Source of the DNA: Rhyacichthys aspro
Taxonomy: Eukaryota; Chordata; Actinopteri; Gobiiformes; Rhyacichthyidae
Assembly: GCA_036850595.1 (NCBI GenBank)
Contig: CM072163.1
Location: forward strand, 19,244,639 to 19,308,638
Length of the DNA: 64,000 nt
Reading direction: 5' to 3'
The translations under genes were made by a program, and so were the position numbers. This document shows positions 60,748-64,000 of this stretch, piece after piece. Each line of letters begins with the position of its first letter. Position 1 is the stretch's first letter. The notes beneath the pieces are model-generated. The model was not told where the DNA came from. It saw only the letters and a list, made by a program, of their open reading frames with translations, and searched no databases.

Positions 60748-60890
60748 CATTCTGCACTTATTGTTCTGAACATTATATTTGATGAAAGTCTATTTCCTGC
60801 AATTAACAAATCTATCTTAATCTAATATTAATCTATTTTTGAGTTTTTGTGCTGCCTCTTGGCCAGGTTGTCACTGTAAATGAGAATTTG
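60748..60890 (+). repeat. LINE-type 3' tail, truncated copy
   Basis: The segment runs from 'ttctgcacttattgttctga' through 'gtgctgcctcttggccagg' to 'cactgtaaatgagaa'. This is the widespread fish tail that normally ends in 'ctggttaaataaagg'. The end is missing here. A fuller second copy lies at 61221-61390, with the 0.3-kb repeat at 60903-61215 between them. Confidence 0.65.
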
Positions 60891-60902
60891 TAAATGAGAA
60901 AG

Positions 60903-61215
60903 GAGAGTTTATTTGGGTCATGAAATAAATTTGCATTTCAAGTGTTCCAAAAAAGAGCTTGTTTGGAATCAGAAAATCCACAGAAGGCCACTGCAATTTA
61001 GGATTTCGATTATTTATTGGACAACTAAACAGAGATTAGAACCAAAGTGATATTTTTGTTTGAATGTTCTGAAATAACATGAAAAAATGTCAGTGGCTTG
61101 TATTAAGAAGGTAGTGGTGTCCTGTTATGGCACTGTGCACCACTAGATGGAGTGGTGAGCTGAGTTTGTCTTTTCAGAGATTTGTTCAATAGAACATCTT
61201 GATGTAGGTGTGACA
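60903..61215 (+). repeat. 0.3-kb interspersed repeat, copy A
   Basis: The segment from 'gagtttatttgggtca' to 'gatgtaggtgtgacag' is repeated at 63391-63693 in the same orientation with roughly 90% identity by eye, including 'ttgcatttcaagtgttccaaaaaa' and 'ttggaatcagaaaatccacag'. It contains CCACTAGATGGAG, a CTCF-like motif. No frame runs through it. The element family is not recognised. Confidence 0.9.
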
Positions 61216-61220
61216 GGACA

Positions 61221-61390
61221 ATCTGCACTTCTCCACTTTGTTCTGAATATTATATTTTATGAAAGAAAACTAATCTACATCAATCTTATTTGTTTTTGTG
61301 TTTTTGTGCTGCCTCTTGGCTAAGTCGTCATTGTAAATGAGAAATGGTTCTCAATTGACTTACCTGGTTCAATAAAGCTTAAATAAGTAA
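61221..61390 (+). repeat. LINE-type 3' tail, full-end copy
   Basis: The same order as at 60748-60890, but complete. It runs 'atctgcactt', 'ttctgaatattatattttatga', 'gtgctgcctcttggctaag', 'cattgtaaatgagaa', 'ctcaattgacttacctggttc' and 'aataaagcttaaataag'. This is the 3' end of a common teleost non-LTR-type repeat. Confidence 0.72.
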
Positions 61391-62639
61391 ATCTCAGTTT
61401 TAAAATAATAATCAAACATTAAACTTTTATTTGGTTTGTCTCTGATGTAAATAATATACTTTCTGGCCAAGGGGCTCTGGACTAATGGATGTAAAGGGGA
61501 CAAACAACACTTGTGACCTGAGGCTGGTCTCTAGTTGGTTTCTTGAACTTATGCCCTGGGGCGCAAAGAGCTATGCCCCTGGCCAATCAGACAATTTAAT
61601 CTTTTATATCCTTTGTGATTCCAACTTTTCGTTTCTTATACTCTGACCAATGTTTTTTGTGTGTGTGTTTTACCTTGACATGTTTCAAACTTCCTGAAGA
61701 AGACTGCAGGAAGTTTAGACACACCAAAAAAACACACCAAAAAACACCAAAAAACAATAATCTAAGTATAAGAAACAAAACGTTTACTTTTGTGGAAGAC
61801 CAAATGAATATTTTTGGATTATCCTTTTCACCTGTCAGTCAATATCACAGTCCACCCATCAATGGTGCAATAGTGCAATTCAAACCAAACAGCAGAGATG
61901 CAGGGAAAGCTGGCTGTTTGTTTCCTCAAAACACCCATTTTTAAGGTGTTTACTTGAGGAAAAGAAGAGGAGAATGAAACCATGAAAATTCAATACCTAA
62001 TTCAGCAGAATCAGCAGCAGACCGGTGAGTGAAGATCCATAGATGAACATTTCAGGGTTGTGCCAGTTTAGCTCACTCATTAAAGCAAAGAGTGAAGAAT
62101 ACTTCTTTGCAACAAATTAAAAATGATTGTCCTTTTTTGCCCAAATATGTCCTTTGTTGTGTGTGTAAAGAATGATGAATAAATGAAACACAACCAGTCA
62201 CCAGGCAAACTGCTGATAGTACAGTCACATTCTCACCACAGATTCCCCTTTCCTAATACTTTGATACCTAAACTTTTTGTCAATTCAACTTTATTGTCAT
62301 TGTTATAAATAACGCAATTAAATTAGAGCATCAATCCAAAAAGTTTTTTTTTACAAAATCTTCAGCACTATCCCTTGATATTCCAGCACATCCCTAGCAG
62401 CAGTGATACTCAGTGTCCACCAGATGTCAGTGTGCAGCCATGAATCACAGCACAGACTCTCCACTGCCTGAGCCCAGCGAGAGTCAAGGCAATAAAGAGT
62501 GCCGTGAACATGGGTGTGATGGCAGGACGGGGCGTGCTGACAAACTGATTGTTGTGTACCGTACATAAAGAACTCTGATGCTGATTGCAGCTCTTAATGA
62601 CTTTTGGCCCGAGCCGGGATGTTTTAATTTACTAAAGTG
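61391..62639. other. Intergenic, mostly nothing recognisable
   Basis: Contains a perfect 10-bp inverted repeat (AAACTTCCTG at 61687-61696 and its reverse complement at 61707-61716) and a short (ACACCAAAAA)n-like tract at 61720-61757. A CTCF-like CCACCAGATGTCAGTG lies at 62417-62432. No gene was supported. Confidence 0.4.
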
Positions 62640-63290
62640 ATTGTCAGGAAAGAATTGTGACCACAGGAAATAATCAACTGTACCTCGTGCTGTCTCCGCT
62701 CTGGCTTTGTAAGCGGGGTATTACATCATGTCTGACTGGCCGTTCCCAGGACAAATGGCCGGGCGTTGTCAGCATATACAGCGCCCGGCTCATAAAACGC
62801 TCCGACGCCTTTGTCTTCATCTCGTTGTTTACCAAGTGGACACTGTCGCGAGGCCTTTGAAACGCTGTCACCGCTTCACGATCACGTGGAGTCCAATTAG
62901 CCTGATTAGCTCGCCTCCCAAAGCCACGACGAGGTATTGTGGCGTCGCTTTGAATTAATGAGGCAGGTTGGACAGGAGTAGAAAAGAAGGCTGATTTCCC
63001 ACGGCTGAGTGATGGTTCCCTTCAGAATCTCTCAGAGGGATGCTTCACCTTGATTTGCTGCGCGTTTGTAGCATCCACCGAATCAAAGAGTGTTTTAGCG
63101 GAGATGAGAAGTGGATTTACAGCAGCAAGTCGGAAATTAGTTTGAACAGACAGCCGGCCTCCTGAGCTTTCGCTTTTCACTGGTGTGACATTAAAATGAT
63201 TGATTTCTGGTGAGTTTACAAAGAAGAGCATCTTTTTTAACTTTTGAAAGTCATCGAAGGGTATTTCTTGACATAATGTGCTATTTCCCA
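62640..63290. other. Enhancer-like complex sequence (candidate)
   Basis: CpG-containing, repeat-free block with 'ccaattagcctgattagctc' and 'tttgaattaatgaggcagg', dense with homeodomain-type cores. Several overlapping short frames on both strands lack protein character. Candidate conserved non-coding element, judged on texture only. Confidence 0.28.
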
Positions 63291-63390
63291 AACTGGGAGA
63301 GTAAATAAGTTCCCGTTTTGATTTGTTAAAATGTGGCCTACATTACTACACGACGAAAGACTGGGTCACGGCTCACAGGTGGGTCACAGG

Positions 63391-63693
63391 AGAATTTATT
63401 TGGGGCATCAAATAAATTTGCATTTCAAGTGTTCCAAAAAAGCTTGTTTGGAATCAGAAAATCCACAGAAGGCCACTGCACTTTAGGATTTGGATGATTT
63501 ATGGGACAACTAAACAGGGATTAGAACCAAAGTGATATTTTTGTTAGAATGTTCTGAAATAACCTGAAAAGATGTCAGTGGCTTGTATTCAGGAGGTATC
63601 AAAACAGTGGTGTCCTGTTATGACACTGTGCACCACTAGATGGAGCGGTGAGCTGAGTTTAACAATTAGACCATCTTGATGTAGGTGTGACAA
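63391..63693 (+). repeat. 0.3-kb interspersed repeat, copy B
   Basis: Direct copy of 60903-61215, about 2.49 kb downstream. It ends with 'gatgtaggtgtgacaataaagg' and holds the CTCF-like CCACTAGATGGAGCG at 63633-63647. Unlike copy A it is not bordered by the LINE-type tail. The last 300 bases of the window (63694-64000) hold nothing recognisable. Confidence 0.9.
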
Positions 63694-64000
63694 TAAAGGT
63701 ATTCACGAGTTCTGCAGCGTGCTTTTAGAAACTTAATTCCTCAAGGGCCACAGAGGAGTTAAATGTTATTTGTTACATTCTAATTTCTACTTAAAGATTT
63801 GTCATAATCAGACATAGTTTTTAATTTCAACATCTTTTGAAGTGACACATGGAAGCATTAGAAACAATATCTTTTTTTTAAAGGTTACCCCTTGTGGCAT
63901 TTTACTTTTTTCTTTTGGTTAGTAACTTCAATCAGTATAATCAATATAATAGGTCTAATAAGAGTTTTTCCCGATGAAACGATTACCTCGCAAAGATTGT

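Noticed and set aside
61687..61716. 10-bp hairpin as a possible transcription terminator or small-RNA precursor
   Set aside because: The stem is too short for a microRNA precursor and hairpin terminators are not relevant in this genome.

Overview
The window looks like teleost fish nuclear DNA. The evidence is a vertebrate gene whose many short exons have GT-AG introns, CpG-rich promoters in an otherwise AT-rich background, and a repeat set typical of bony fish: decayed LINE reverse transcriptases, a tRNA-type SINE, hAT-like and Tigger-like MITEs and fold-back elements. No bacterial operons, phage genes or CRISPR arrays were seen.

Layout. (1) 27-7194, minus strand: the first 14 coding exons of ptpn23 (HD-PTP). 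All exons were rebuilt codon by codon, and every junction is GT-AG with compatible phase. They encode residues 1-394, which is the BRO1 domain; the rest of the gene lies beyond the left edge. A CpG-rich promoter lies at about 7195-7440. (2) 7.4-34.7 kb: a gene-poor stretch with repeats, two clear LINE reverse-transcriptase relics (11.5 and 31.4 kb), a forkhead-motif-rich degenerate minisatellite (14.3-15.5 kb), an hAT-type MITE (18.4 kb), a fold-back element (30 kb) and several stretches of complex sequence that resemble developmental enhancers. (3) 34.7-47.75 kb, minus strand: a cortexin gene. The 83-codon protein lies in one exon (37642-37893) with a strong splice acceptor just upstream. A matching non-coding first exon and CpG island lie at 47.5-47.9 kb, giving an intron of about 9.6 kb, and a 3' UTR of about 2.9 kb is likely. 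The intron holds a Tigger-like MITE with a phased array of four CCAAT boxes, a SINE and another LINE fragment. (4) 47.9-64 kb: no confident gene. It holds a cluster of four RFX X-box motifs (50.15-50.32 kb), exon-like blocks of unknown identity, microsatellites, a 0.3-kb element present twice in direct orientation (60.9 and 63.4 kb), and two more enhancer-like stretches.

The two identified genes are functionally unrelated: an endosomal ESCRT-associated phosphatase-like protein and a neuronal single-pass membrane protein. They are both transcribed leftwards. No previously undescribed system is demonstrated. The best leads are the RFX cluster, the CCAAT array inside the MITE, the hammerhead-like fold at 28.14 kb, and two sets of phase-compatible exon-like blocks that could be small unknown genes.
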